From Anatilimnocola aggregata (GTDB lineage: Bacteria; Planctomycetota; Planctomycetia; Pirellulales; Pirellulaceae), in the NCBI RefSeq assembly GCF_007747655.1, contig NZ_CP036274.1:3906001-3970000 (forward strand): DNA of 64,000 nucleotides, in the 5' to 3' direction. The position numbers were made by a program, and so were the translations under genes. The notes below the pieces were generated by a model. The model saw only the letters and a list, made by a program, of their open reading frames with translations. It had not been told where the DNA came from and searched no databases. Below, one piece after another: positions 26,145-34,378 of this stretch (position 1 is its first letter; every line of letters starts with the position of its first letter).

Positions 26145-27179
26145 CGACGCGGTGCCGGTTCGCTGCAGCGTGGCCAACTCGTCGGCCCACCATTCCAGCA
26201 CATTCGCCGCCGAGGCATTCGCATCGACGGCCGTGCTCGCTTCGAGGCAAAGATCCACGGCAGTCGCACTCGCTTTCGCGCCGTAAGGCCACGAACGTAA
26301 CGCCGGCGTTGCCTCGCTGGCTCCACTGGCCGCCAACATCAACTGGCGAAAGAAGAGGGTCGCACTCCCTAGGGCATCTTTCAGGCGTTGCTTCTTGGCA
26401 GCGGATTCTTTCCCCGCACCGTCGACAAACGTTTGCACCAATTTGACGAGCACCGCGGGCTGCAGCAGCGTCTGCGATAGCGACTGCAATAACTCGCTGC
26501 GAAACTCCGCCAGTTCCGCATCGAGCATTCGCGTCGCCACCGCCACACTCCCTTCGGCAATTGCTGCAGCTTGTTGGGCTGCCGCCGGGTCGTCAGTCAC
26601 ATGCTGTGCGAGCAAGATCGCCGCAATATCTTCTGGCACCAAGGGCTGAAAGCGAACCACCTGGCAACGCGAGCGGATCGTTGGCAGTTGTCGCTGCTCA
26701 CTGGTGCCAAGCAAGATCAGTATCGACTTCGGCGGCGGTTCTTCCAGCGTCTTCAGCAGGCAATTGGCCCCTTCGTGAAACAGAAAATCAGCATCATCAA
26801 TGATCGCGATCTTCCGCCGACCCGAGTAAGGCTTCAGCGAGATTCGAAAGCAAAGCCCTTCGCGCATCCGGTGCTCTTTGTCTCCAATCAACATCTCCAG
26901 CGGAATGCTCGACTTATCCTCGGGCTTCGCAATCACATCCAAATCGGGATGCGTACCCGCGAGCACTTGTTTGCACGCTGTGCAATTTCCGCAAGGATTC
27001 AACGCCTCTTCGGGATTCACTTCGCACAAAAACGACTGGGCCAACTTGTGCGCCAGCAGCCGCTTGCCGCAGCCTTCCGGCCCCACAAATAAGAACGTAC
27101 TGGCCAGCCGATGATGTGCCAGTGCCGTGCGAAACCGCTCGACCACTTCATCTTGCCCGCGAATGCCTTGCCAACTCAT
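26130..27179 (-). CDS. holB: DNA polymerase III delta-prime subunit
   Basis: The protein has 349 residues. It starts MSWQGIRGQDEVVERFRTAL, then a P-loop GPEGCGKRLL with Arg where Thr/Ser is usual, in line with delta-prime subunits that lack ATPase activity. The zinc site is CGNCTACKQV, and HPDLDVI, KIAIIDDADFLFHEGANCLL and KTLEEPP are standard clamp-loader motifs. Sensor-1 is LLGTSEQRQLPTIRSRCQ. The ATG overlaps the tmk stop (ATGA), the classic tmk-holB arrangement. An in-frame extension to 27734 only overprints tmk and is rejected. DnaX is an alternative, but the length and degenerate P-loop favour holB. Confidence 0.9.
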   Translation of the reverse strand: MSWQGIRGQDEVVERFRTALAHHRLASTFLFVGPEGCGKRLLAHKLAQSFLCEVNPEEALNPCGNCTACKQVLAGTHPDLDVIAKPEDKSSIPLEMLIGDKEHRMREGLCFRISLKPYSGRRKIAIIDDADFLFHEGANCLLKTLEEPPPKSILILLGTSEQRQLPTIRSRCQVVRFQPLVPEDIAAILLAQHVTDDPAAAQQAAAIAEGSVAVATRMLDAELAEFRSELLQSLSQTLLQPAVLVKLVQTFVDGAGKESAAKKQRLKDALGSATLFFRQLMLAASGASEATPALRSWPYGAKASATAVDLCLEASTAVDANASAANVLEWWADELATLQRTGTASLLSH

Positions 27180-27799
27180 GAGCCACCTGCCAAACCGGCC
27201 AACAGTTGCTCGACTGTTGCCACAACTTCTGCATGAATGACTCCGGGCTGTCGATCCGCTGCGAACACCACAATGGGGACTCGCCCGGCAGTTGCTTCCG
27301 TGAGAAAACCCTGCCGGACCTTTTCCAGATAATCCAGCCCTTGGGCCTCCATCCGATCGGGCGGGCGACCTTGCCGCGCTCGCGCAGCTGCGGCGGGCAT
27401 ATCGAGCACGATGGTCAGGTTCGGCATCAAGCCCCCGGTGGCCACGCGCCCAGTCTGCCAGACTTCCTCGATGTTCATTCCCCCGGCATGTGCCTGATAG
27501 ACGACATTCGCCAGCAGGTACCGGTCGGACAGAACCCACTCGCCGCGCCCCAGGGCCGGGCGAATCACCTCTTCGACCAGTTGTGCCCGAGCAGCCATAT
27601 ACAGCAACATTTCGCTGCGGCGATGAATCGCCACGTCGTGGTGCGACAGGAGCACTTCGCGCAACTTCTCTCCCAAGCTGGTGCTCCCCGGATCTCGGCA
27701 AGTGACCACCTGCTTGCCGCGGGCGACGAGCCACTCGCGCAGCAGTCGAACTTGGGTCGACTTCCCCGCGCCATCCACACCATCGAAGCTGATAAACAT
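27176..27799 (-). CDS. tmk: Thymidylate kinase
   Basis: The protein has 207 residues and makes dTDP from dTMP. The P-loop is FISFDGVDGAGKSTQ, the DR(Y) motif is LSDRYLLANVVYQ, and the lid region (ARQGRPPDRMEAQGLDYLE) carries basic residues. Length is normal for the family. It is coupled to holB by a 4-bp overlap. Confidence 0.95.
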   Translation of the reverse strand: MFISFDGVDGAGKSTQVRLLREWLVARGKQVVTCRDPGSTSLGEKLREVLLSHHDVAIHRRSEMLLYMAARAQLVEEVIRPALGRGEWVLSDRYLLANVVYQAHAGGMNIEEVWQTGRVATGGLMPNLTIVLDMPAAAARARQGRPPDRMEAQGLDYLEKVRQGFLTEATAGRVPIVVFAADRQPGVIHAEVVATVEQLLAGLAGGS

Positions 27800-27859
27800 A
27801 GGCCCGAATTCTAGCGTAGCCCCGCTCAGTTTCCCAAGTAGTGGGTTCCCACGCTGAAA

Positions 27860-28320
27860 CAGAAAATTTCCGTTATTCTCACTGTCGCGCGAAATTTCCT
27901 CTTTCGCACAAAGGCTTATTCAGTCGTCGTTTGCACGCACAGGGTTTTCCCTAACTCCTTGCGACACAGCGAAAAGTTCCAAATTCAATTTCCAGATTGC
28001 CCAGGCGTGCGTGCCAAATGCCGGCAATTACCGGCTTTTCTTGCCAGCGGAAATTTCCATTATTCTCGTTTTCGTGAAAAGTTGCCGCCATCGCGTAACT
28101 GCCGATCGGACGGGCAGTTAGAAGTCCCGCAGTCGCTGTAAGTCCGTACAGAACAGTGAAAACGTCTAAATTCAATTTCCATTATTGATCGACTCAACTG
28201 CTATAAATCAAGTATCTATGTTCGTGCTATGTGTAACGTAAATATTAATCACTTACCACCAAATTGTCATAGAGCGCGCCAACAAGTTAGATGCGCGATC
28301 GTTGACTAGTCTGGTCAACG
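27860..28320. repeat. Repeat-rich intergenic element, copy 1
   Basis: The 708 bp between tmk and the inositol-phosphatase gene hold no gene. Copies of a motif close to GGAAATTTCCATTATTC occur at about 27862, 28048 and 28168, with a partial one at 27891. A ~34-bp imperfect direct repeat is at 27966-27998 and 28152-28184. At 28300-28320 lies CGTTGAC...GTCAACG, a perfect 7-bp inverted repeat. Its first 18 bases recur at 33788. The same order of elements appears in the region after groS. Confidence 0.6.
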
Positions 28321-28448
28321 TGATAAATATTCGGTAAGCATTCACGCCAGCATGTAGGTCACATCCGCCGGATGTGATCCTGGTAGGCAGTTGGGCCATC
28401 ATTCGGCATCCGACCGGCAAACTGCCAATTCGGTGTCTCGCCGCTTCA

Positions 28449-28471
28449 GGTTCCGGCCAGCGGCCAGAACC
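28449..28471 (-). terminator. Hairpin after the inositol-phosphatase gene, possible terminator
   Basis: GGTTC-C-GGCC / GGCC-A-GAACC forms a nine-pair hairpin with one mismatch and an AGC loop, 37 bp past the stop of the leftward gene. There is no T tract, so rho-independent termination is uncertain. A second hairpin (TCACATCC/GGATGTGA) lies near 28359-28378. Confidence 0.3.
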
Positions 28472-28507
28472 TACTTGCACCAACCTGACCAGTTACAACA
28501 TTCTTGC

Positions 28508-29320
28508 CTACATCTGGTCTGCCCGCTGCAGCACTTCTAGCATCTGGCCGTGGAGTCGCGAGGACGAGGCAGCGAGCAGTTCGGGATGCTCGAAATTGAG
28601 CGAGCCGCCGTCGGCAGCGGTCAAGGTGCCCCCTGCTTCGGTAATGATCAGAATACCTGCGGCGACGTCCCAAATTTGAATGCCACTGGTGGCAAAATAG
28701 GCATCCAGCCGACCAGCAGCGACATAGCAGCAGTTGAGGGCGGCGGAGCCCAGGCGGCGAATGCTTTGGGTGGCGTGCAAGGTCTCGATGAAGCGGTTCA
28801 CGTCGCGCGAGCCGCGCATCACATTCGCCCGAAAGCTAACGGCCACCAGGGCCTGCGAAATCTCCTGGCAGTCGCTCACATGGATCGGCTGGCCGTTTAG
28901 CGTCGTTCCGCAGCCGAGGCCCGCGGTATAGCATTCATCGGTGACTGGGTCGAAGATGCACCCAGCGATGATCTGCCCCTTATATTCCAAGCCGATCGAA
29001 GTCGCGAAGGTCTGCAGCCGATGGACGTAGTTCGCCGTGCCGTCGAGCGGGTCGACGATCCAGCGGAAGTCGCTCGTCCGCTCCGTTTGCCGGCCACCCA
29101 GGCTCGCATCCTCTTCGCCGAGAAAGTCGTGATCGGGGTGAGCATCCAGAAGTAGTTTGCGGATCGCGACTTGCGACGCCAGGTCAGCCTCCGTCACCAG
29201 GTCCTTCGGCCCCTTTTCGCGGGCCGTAAACTTGTCTCGCCACTCCATCAAGATGCCAGCTCCCACGCGGGCGGCATGTTCGGCGAGTGACAAAAACTGT
29301 CGCGGATCGGGAGCGTTCAT
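28508..29320 (-). CDS. Inositol monophosphatase family protein
   Basis: The protein has 270 residues from the ATG at 29320; a start at 29353 adds eleven residues with no family support. Metal and phosphate motifs are complete: KGPKDLVTEAD, FLGEEDAS, WIVDPLDGTANYVH and GIQIWDVAAGILI. Members hydrolyse inositol phosphates, fructose bisphosphate or PAP, and SuhB also binds RNA polymerase. The substrate cannot be chosen from sequence. It is a single gene with repeat-rich DNA downstream. Confidence 0.9.
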   Translation of the reverse strand: MNAPDPRQFLSLAEHAARVGAGILMEWRDKFTAREKGPKDLVTEADLASQVAIRKLLLDAHPDHDFLGEEDASLGGRQTERTSDFRWIVDPLDGTANYVHRLQTFATSIGLEYKGQIIAGCIFDPVTDECYTAGLGCGTTLNGQPIHVSDCQEISQALVAVSFRANVMRGSRDVNRFIETLHATQSIRRLGSAALNCCYVAAGRLDAYFATSGIQIWDVAAGILIITEAGGTLTAADGGSLNFEHPELLAASSSRLHGQMLEVLQRADQM

Positions 29321-29491
29321 GGTCGGTTCGCTGGGGTGAAGGGTGCTTGCCAATTATGCCCCTACCTCAGTTTTGCGAACAGGTGGGCGCGTTTGCCGGG
29401 TGCCTCGCACTCCCGGTCTGATCCTTTAATCGCTTGACGCAAACACGCCAGGGGGAAACTCCGCTTGCTTCTCAAATTTTTCACAAAAGTC

Positions 29492-29522
29492 TGGACACCG
29501 CTTCTGATCTTGCTAATATAAA
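29492..29522 (+). promoter_or_regulatory. Candidate promoter ahead of a terminated leader
   Basis: TGGACA at 29492-29497 and TAATAT at 29514-29519 are 16 bases apart. An overlapping TATAAA at 29517-29522 is 19 bases from the first box. A strong terminator follows about 130 bases later without an intervening reading frame. Confidence 0.4.
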
Positions 29523-29623
29523 CGCAGGTGATGAGGTTTCCCGCAGTTGCCAGTGTTGGTTCATCCGGCATTATATTTATCATCTGTTTGCGATTCGCAA
29601 CTACGGCCTCTTCTCTGTTCCGG

Positions 29624-29663
29624 CCCCGCCGACTTACTTCCAAGTGAGCTGGCGGGGTTTTTT
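29624..29663 (+). terminator. Strong rho-independent terminator in the leader of the next gene
   Basis: CCCCGCC (29624-29630) pairs with GGCGGGG (29651-29657). An inner CTTACTT/AAGTGAG stem lies between them, and six T follow. It sits only 58 bp before the ATG at 29721, with no gene between it and the candidate promoter at 29492. It therefore ends either a short non-coding RNA of roughly 135 nt or an attenuated leader. Confidence 0.75.
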
Positions 29664-29720
29664 CGTTTCCATTGCTCACACGACTTGCGTGAGAGCCGAA
29701 AGTAGAATCAGGATTCTCGC

Positions 29721-30467
29721 ATGGCTGCGGATGCTCCCCTTACATGGACCGTTAACGGACAGACCGCGGTTGCCACTTTGGGCGACTATCGCATCGAGGT
29801 GAATGCCGCCCAGCCTGGCCAGGGAGTCAGTTGGACCAATACGGCTAACAACGCTTTTCAAGGTCACACGCTGCAGTTCGTCGCGCCGGCCAGTAGCAAG
29901 TCAACTCCGCAACTCGTCGACCTCTATGTCCGCGGCAGCGATCTGATTGCCACCTACGAACAGTTGCCCGGCGCCGAAGTGCAGCCGCAACTCTATTGGC
30001 GACTCCTCACCGACGACGCCTTGCAAGCCGTCGGCGTGCAGGTGCTCATCTCGATGCAGACGAGCCTCCTCAACAGCGAGCCGAAATGCACCGTCGAGTC
30101 GCAACTGCCCGGAGCACGCACGGCGATTTGGGACTTCGTCTCGCAGGCCTGGAATGGTTCGCTCCCCGACCAAACGTTCGACCTGCGCCTAGTGCCCACT
30201 GCCTCTGGCCGCGTCACCTGGTTCAGTGTGCCGAAGCAGGTCAACTCGTACATCGAAGTCATCTACCCCGACGACTACGTGGCTCAGCACGTTACCTTCG
30301 GCCGCAGCGCCTCGTGCTTCTTCGCCGAGCACTTAGAAAAAGGTGTCATCCGCCGCGGCCGCATCGCCGGTTGGCTCGTCCCCAACAAGAACCTCATGAG
30401 CGAAGCTCGCGAGCCCCTCAAGCTGCTCGACTTCGCCAAACGCGAAGCACTGCCGCTGACAACTTAA
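29721..30467 (+). CDS. Hypothetical protein, beta-rich
   Basis: The protein has 248 residues, no signal peptide and no membrane span. It looks beta-rich, with alternating segments such as LVDLYVRGSDLIATYEQLPG, VQPQLYWRLLTDDAL and QTFDLRLVPTASGRVTWFSV. I do not recognise a family. The ATG at 29721 opens the frame. The upstream terminator suggests its expression may be controlled by attenuation. Confidence 0.6.
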   Translation: MAADAPLTWTVNGQTAVATLGDYRIEVNAAQPGQGVSWTNTANNAFQGHTLQFVAPASSKSTPQLVDLYVRGSDLIATYEQLPGAEVQPQLYWRLLTDDALQAVGVQVLISMQTSLLNSEPKCTVESQLPGARTAIWDFVSQAWNGSLPDQTFDLRLVPTASGRVTWFSVPKQVNSYIEVIYPDDYVAQHVTFGRSASCFFAEHLEKGVIRRGRIAGWLVPNKNLMSEAREPLKLLDFAKREALPLTT

Positions 30468-30598
30468 AGTAGGGTGCTGTCGAGCCGCGCTGACAACTCT
30501 GCCACCACAACCGACCAAGCCGCGGCGAGGCTCACCGCGAGTTTGACATAGGTCGCGCCCCGTAGGACTCCATAGTTACGGATCGATTGGGGAATACC

Positions 30599-30883
30599 AT
30601 GCCTGACACGCATCCCGCATTTGCCTTTTATGAAAAGGTGCGAGTTAACTCACCCAACGAACGCAACCGGAGCGTGAATGGTGAACTGGGAGCCGTCCTC
30701 GGGAGAGTTGAGGATGAAGCAGGCGCGTGGCATTACACGGTGAGTTTGTATTCCACCAAAGTCTGCTGGGACTTTCGTGAGAGCGAGCTACTGCCAACCG
30801 GAGAACATGCGCAGCGAGAAGATTTCTATAGCGGTTCAACGATTCGTGTTGACGGCAATGGACGAATTGTGAATGACTCGTAG
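30599..30883 (+). CDS. Imm31 family immunity-like protein
   Basis: The protein has 94 residues from the ATG at 30599, which has GGGGAAT upstream. The pattern FAFYEKVRV, NGELGAVLGRVEDEAGAWHY, VCWDFRESELLPTG and REDFYSGSTIRVD matches the Imm31 domain, found beside polymorphic toxins where it should neutralise a cognate toxin. No toxin gene is visible next to it, so here it is an orphan and may have another role. It converges on groL, separated by the groL terminator. Confidence 0.65.
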   Translation: MPDTHPAFAFYEKVRVNSPNERNRSVNGELGAVLGRVEDEAGAWHYTVSLYSTKVCWDFRESELLPTGEHAQREDFYSGSTIRVDGNGRIVNDS

Positions 30884-30886
30884 ACC

Positions 30887-30923
30887 AAACAAAAAAAGCT
30901 CGCGAATCCGATGACTCGCGAGC
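30887..30923 (-). terminator. Rho-independent terminator of groL
   Basis: On the minus strand, GCTCGCGA and TCGCGAGC form a perfect 8-bp stem with a ten-base loop, followed by seven T. It lies 55 bp after the groL stop and just after the convergent Imm31 gene. Confidence 0.85.
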
Positions 30924-30977
30924 CTTTAAGTTTCTTAATCGGTGTGCCATCTCGCGGAGCGAGATGACTACCTTGGT

Positions 30978-32600
30978 TTAGTACATGTCGTGGTCGCCGC
31001 CGTGACCCTTCTTGCCGTGCTCGTGCTTCGGCTTTTCGGCGATCAGGGCATCGCTGGTGAGGAGCAACGTCGCGACGCTGGCTGCGTTCGCCAAAGCGGT
31101 GCGAGTTACCTTCGTCGGGTCGATCACGCCAGCCTTGACCAGGTCTTCGTAGACATTGGTCAGAGCGTTGTAACCTTGATTGCCCTTGCTCTCGATGACG
31201 CGTTCGCACACGATGCCGCCGTCTTGGCCGGCGTTGGTGGCGATCATGGTCAGCGGAGCGCGGCAAGCACGGACGACGATGTTGTAACCAACGATTTCGT
31301 CATCGGCCATTCCTTCAGCAGGCTTCACTTGCGAAGCGGCACGCAGCAGAGCCACGCCACCACCAGGCAGAATGCCTTCTTGCACTGCAGCGCGGGTGGC
31401 ATGCAGGGCGTCTTCAACGCGAGCCTTCTTTTCCTTGACTTCGCTTTCGGTCGCACCGCCCACGTTGACCTTGGCAACACCACCCGAGAGCTTGGCCAGG
31501 CGTTCTTCCAGCTTTTCGCGATCGTAATCGCTGGTGCTGTTGGCGATTTCGCGGCGGATCTGCTCGATGCGAGCCTTGATCTCTTCGCTCTTGCCGGCAC
31601 CTTCGATGATCGTCGTGTTGTCCTTGTCGATGATCACCTTCTTGGCGCGACCGAGGTCGGTCAGCGGCAGGTTCTCGAGCTTCACGCCGAGAGCTTCGAA
31701 CACGGCAGTACCACCGGTGAGGATGGCTACGTCTTCGAGCATTGCCTTACGACGATCGCCGTAACCAGGAGCCTTCACAGCGGCCACTTGGAACGTGCCA
31801 CGCAGGCGGTTGATGACCAGCGTCGCGAGGGCTTCCCCTTCGACATCTTCGGCAATGATCAGCAGCGGACGGCTTTGTTGCACAACGCCTTCCAGCACCG
31901 GAATCAATTCCTTGATGTTCGTGAGCTTCTTCTCGTAGACGAGAATGTAGGGGTTTTCGAGCACGGCAGTCATCGTGTTCGAATCGGTCACGAAGTAAGG
32001 CGAGAGGTAACCGCGATCGAATTGCATACCCTCGACCCATTCGGTCTCGGTCTGCAGGCTCTTCCCTTCGTCGACGGTGATGACGCCGTCCTTACCGACC
32101 TTTTCCATCGCATCAGCGAGGAGCTTGCCGATTTCGCGATCGTTGTTGGCGGCGATCGAGGCCACGTTGGCCATCTCGCTCTTTTCCTTGATCTTGATCG
32201 AAGCCTTTTGCAGCTTCTCGGTGATGTCGGCGACAGCCTTCTCGATGCCGATCTTCAATTGCACTGGATTCACACCAGCGACGACGGCCTTGAGGCCTTC
32301 GTTGAAGATGGCTTCGGCCAGCACGGTGGCGGTGGTGGTGCCGTCGCCGGCGACGTCGCTGGTCTTGCTCGCGACTTCGCGAACCATGCGAGCGCCCATG
32401 TTCTCGTAGACGTCTTCCAGGTCAATTTCCTTGGCGACAGTCACGCCGTCCTTAGTGACGGTCGGGCTGCCAAAGCTCTTCTGCAGAATGACGTTCCGGC
32501 CCTTGGGGCCGAGCGTCGTCTTCACAGCTTTGGCCAGCTTGGAAACACCGCGGCGAATGGCTTCGCGGGCTTCCTGATCGAAAGCGATAATCTTAGGCAT
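30978..32600 (-). CDS. groL: Chaperonin GroEL
   Basis: The protein has 540 residues from the ATG at 32600, with GGAG eight bases upstream. A start five codons earlier is not needed. It forms the 14-mer folding chamber. Signatures include [36 protein letters not shown] and the ATP-site [18 protein letters not shown]. The usual GGM-repeat tail is missing: the protein ends [14 protein letters not shown], rich in His, Lys and Asp. It follows groS after 107 bp. Confidence 0.96.
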   Translation of the reverse strand: MPKIIAFDQEAREAIRRGVSKLAKAVKTTLGPKGRNVILQKSFGSPTVTKDGVTVAKEIDLEDVYENMGARMVREVASKTSDVAGDGTTTATVLAEAIFNEGLKAVVAGVNPVQLKIGIEKAVADITEKLQKASIKIKEKSEMANVASIAANNDREIGKLLADAMEKVGKDGVITVDEGKSLQTETEWVEGMQFDRGYLSPYFVTDSNTMTAVLENPYILVYEKKLTNIKELIPVLEGVVQQSRPLLIIAEDVEGEALATLVINRLRGTFQVAAVKAPGYGDRRKAMLEDVAILTGGTAVFEALGVKLENLPLTDLGRAKKVIIDKDNTTIIEGAGKSEEIKARIEQIRREIANSTSDYDREKLEERLAKLSGGVAKVNVGGATESEVKEKKARVEDALHATRAAVQEGILPGGGVALLRAASQVKPAEGMADDEIVGYNIVVRACRAPLTMIATNAGQDGGIVCERVIESKGNQGYNALTNVYEDLVKAGVIDPTKVTRTALANAASVATLLLTSDALIAEKPKHEHGKKGHGGDHDMY

Positions 32601-32707
32601 TGTTGTTAGCTCCAAAAATCGATGTGTAAGCTGAGGGAACGCTCTCGACCATCAACCGGCACCGCCAAAGCGGGCCAGGATCGCGACGAGCAGGTATTCG
32701 GAAAGAA

Positions 32708-33040
32708 CTAGTCTTCGAGAACGGCCAGGATGTCTTCTTCGCGCATCAGCAGCAGTTCGTCGTCGCCGATCTTGAAGTTTTCACCGGCCCAGCTGGTGAA
32801 GATCACGCGGTCGCCGACCTTGACTTGCAGTTGGCCACGGGTGCCATTTTCGAGCAGCTTGCCGTTGCCGACGCTGACGATCGTGCCACGTTGGGGCTTT
32901 TCCTTGGCGGCGTCGGGCAGCAAGATGCCGCCAGCGGTTCGCTCTTCGCTAGCTTCGCGCTCGACCACCACGCGGTCGCCCAGAGGTTGCAACTTCAATT
33001 GGGCAGGGGCCTTTTTCTTGTCTTTGGTCGCGGTCGCCAT
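32708..33040 (-). CDS. groS: Co-chaperonin GroES
   Basis: The protein has 110 residues. A short Lys/Ala-rich N-terminal extension (MATATKDKKKAPAQ) precedes LKLQPLGDRVVVEREASEE. The mobile loop region is RTAGGILLPDAAKEKPQRG, and the domain ends MREEDILAVLED. A good ribosome site (GGAGGA) lies nine bases before the ATG. GroES caps the GroEL ring. No CIRCE element (TTAGCACTC dyad) was found upstream; an 11-base dyad GACAG-A-CTGTC lies about 70-80 bp before the start. Confidence 0.96.
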   Translation of the reverse strand: MATATKDKKKAPAQLKLQPLGDRVVVEREASEERTAGGILLPDAAKEKPQRGTIVSVGNGKLLENGTRGQLQVKVGDRVIFTSWAGENFKIGDDELLLMREEDILAVLED

Positions 33041-33369
33041 GTCTCAAATTCCTCCGGGAAAACAAACGGTATAGCTGAGAATGACGGCCCGCCCAGCGGG
33101 AAAGGTGCTGGACAGACTGTCAGAATATCGCGGTAAGCGGTTAGTTGGGCCGATAGAAGCAAGCCGCGCGCCAGAGCCAAAAAGATTGCCGTAAACCGTT
33201 TTCTACAAGGCTTTTGTGCTAGATGCGGTATTCGGTCCCTGAAGCCAATCCGTCGAAACTGGCAGTTCACCTCTCCGGCACTTTCCCGCCGCTGTCAGAT
33301 TGGCAGCAGCCGGTATCTCTGCACCGTTTCCTCGGTTTCCGTCCCACTGATTCCCTTGCCTCGCCCCTG

Positions 33370-33807
33370 CCGGGCAAGTTTCCGGAAGTTTCCATAATTC
33401 CAATTTGTGTTTGTTGCTTAACACCTTTATCCGTAGACGCTTGCTCTAAATCGCTGATAATCGAGTTTCCGTCATTCCGGAAGTTTCCGCCGCTTCCTTG
33501 CCCGCTCGCGATGGTTTTTCCCCTGTTTTTCGCGGTGACCGCTCGATGTTTCCGGAAATTTCCATAATTCCAACGATGCATTGTTCGTAAGGTGTTTCCT
33601 TGTAATGCCTTACGACAATTCACCCAAAAACTGATTTCCATTATCCGGCATTTCGGCAACTCTCCGATTACCCCCTCGGCTCGCCTTGCGAGGATCCAGC
33701 TTCGCTAGCTTTCGGCAACGTGCTTCCTCCAGCCGCGCGCAGCCTCCCCCAAACTTCGCCCGAAGTATTTGCAAAGTCTATATCAGGCGTTGACTAGTCT
33801 GGTCACG
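33370..33807. repeat. Repeat-rich intergenic element, copy 2
   Basis: The 866 bp between groS and the next gene contain no believable gene. Copies of GGAARTTTCCATAATTCC-like sequence start near 33384, 33470, 33553 and 33634, about 80-90 bp apart. An 8-bp inverted repeat (TCGTAAGG/CCTTACGA) lies within the last unit. At 33788-33805 are the same 18 bases that open the palindrome at 28300. The order and orientation match the element at 27860-28320. Confidence 0.6.
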
Positions 33808-33906
33808 TCGCACTGAGATTTTCCAACCACTTGGAAGTTGCCAGAAGGTAAGAAATTGCGGTTGAGCCGATAGCTTTGCTCAAAAAAACGACCGCCAGCT
33901 GCAATC

Positions 33907-34350
33907 ATGCTCAACCCCTACGAATCGCCGCTGTATGCGCACCAAAGAGAAGACGTGCGCCTGAGTCCGAGCCGGAACGACGAACCGCCTCTATGGTGGA
34001 TCCATCATTCCCGGACCCGAGCCACAGCCTTGCTGCTGTCTGCCAGTGGCGCTCTCGGGGCACCGATTGCCGCGATCTTCCCACTTCTTTGGCCAGGCTT
34101 TCTACTTTGGTTTGGCTGGTTGGGCATCGCTGCCGGTTCACGCACCATCGATCAGCCGCTGTTCTGGTTCTTCAGCTTTACTTGGCACGTGATTCAGTTG
34201 GTGGCGGCGGGCCTGTTTACCATCTTCTTCTGGGAGATCGCAAGGAATGACTGGGTTTGGCACTACTGGCTGGGCCATTCTCTCCTCGCGGTGGTTCTTT
34301 CCGCAGTTTTGGCCGCCAGGCGTAACTCACCGCAGGAAAACGGGCACTGA
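33907..34350 (+). CDS. Hypothetical membrane protein with NPYESP N terminus
   Basis: The protein has 147 residues. It begins MLNPYESPLY, a start typical of a large planctomycete family of small membrane proteins. Three to four hydrophobic spans follow (ALLLSASGALGAPIAAIFPL, FLLWFGWLGIAAG, LVAAGLFTIFFW, LLAVVLSAVLAA). Function unknown. It converges on uvrB, 28 bp between the stops. Confidence 0.7.
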   Translation: MLNPYESPLYAHQREDVRLSPSRNDEPPLWWIHHSRTRATALLLSASGALGAPIAAIFPLLWPGFLLWFGWLGIAAGSRTIDQPLFWFFSFTWHVIQLVAAGLFTIFFWEIARNDWVWHYWLGHSLLAVVLSAVLAARRNSPQENGH

Positions 34351-34378
34351 ACAGCCGTAACCAACCGGCAGCGAATAA

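Noticed and set aside
26130..27734. Long reading frame extending holB upstream through tmk
   Set aside because: The extra 185 residues only overprint tmk in another frame; the ATG at 27179 with the ATGA overlap and MSWQGIRGQ start fits the family.
29530..29663. SRP (4.5S) RNA
   Set aside because: GTGTTGGTTCATCC recalls 4.5S RNA, but the conserved GGAAGCAGCC-type domain IV motif is absent.
33041..33260. CIRCE operator upstream of groS
   Set aside because: No TTAGCACTC / GAGTGCTAA pair on either strand; only a short GACAG/CTGTC dyad.
33267..33659. 130-residue minus-strand reading frame in the repeat region
   Set aside because: Its repeated NYGNFRK / GGNFRND / IMETSGN peptides are the translated DNA motif repeats; no start signal or family.
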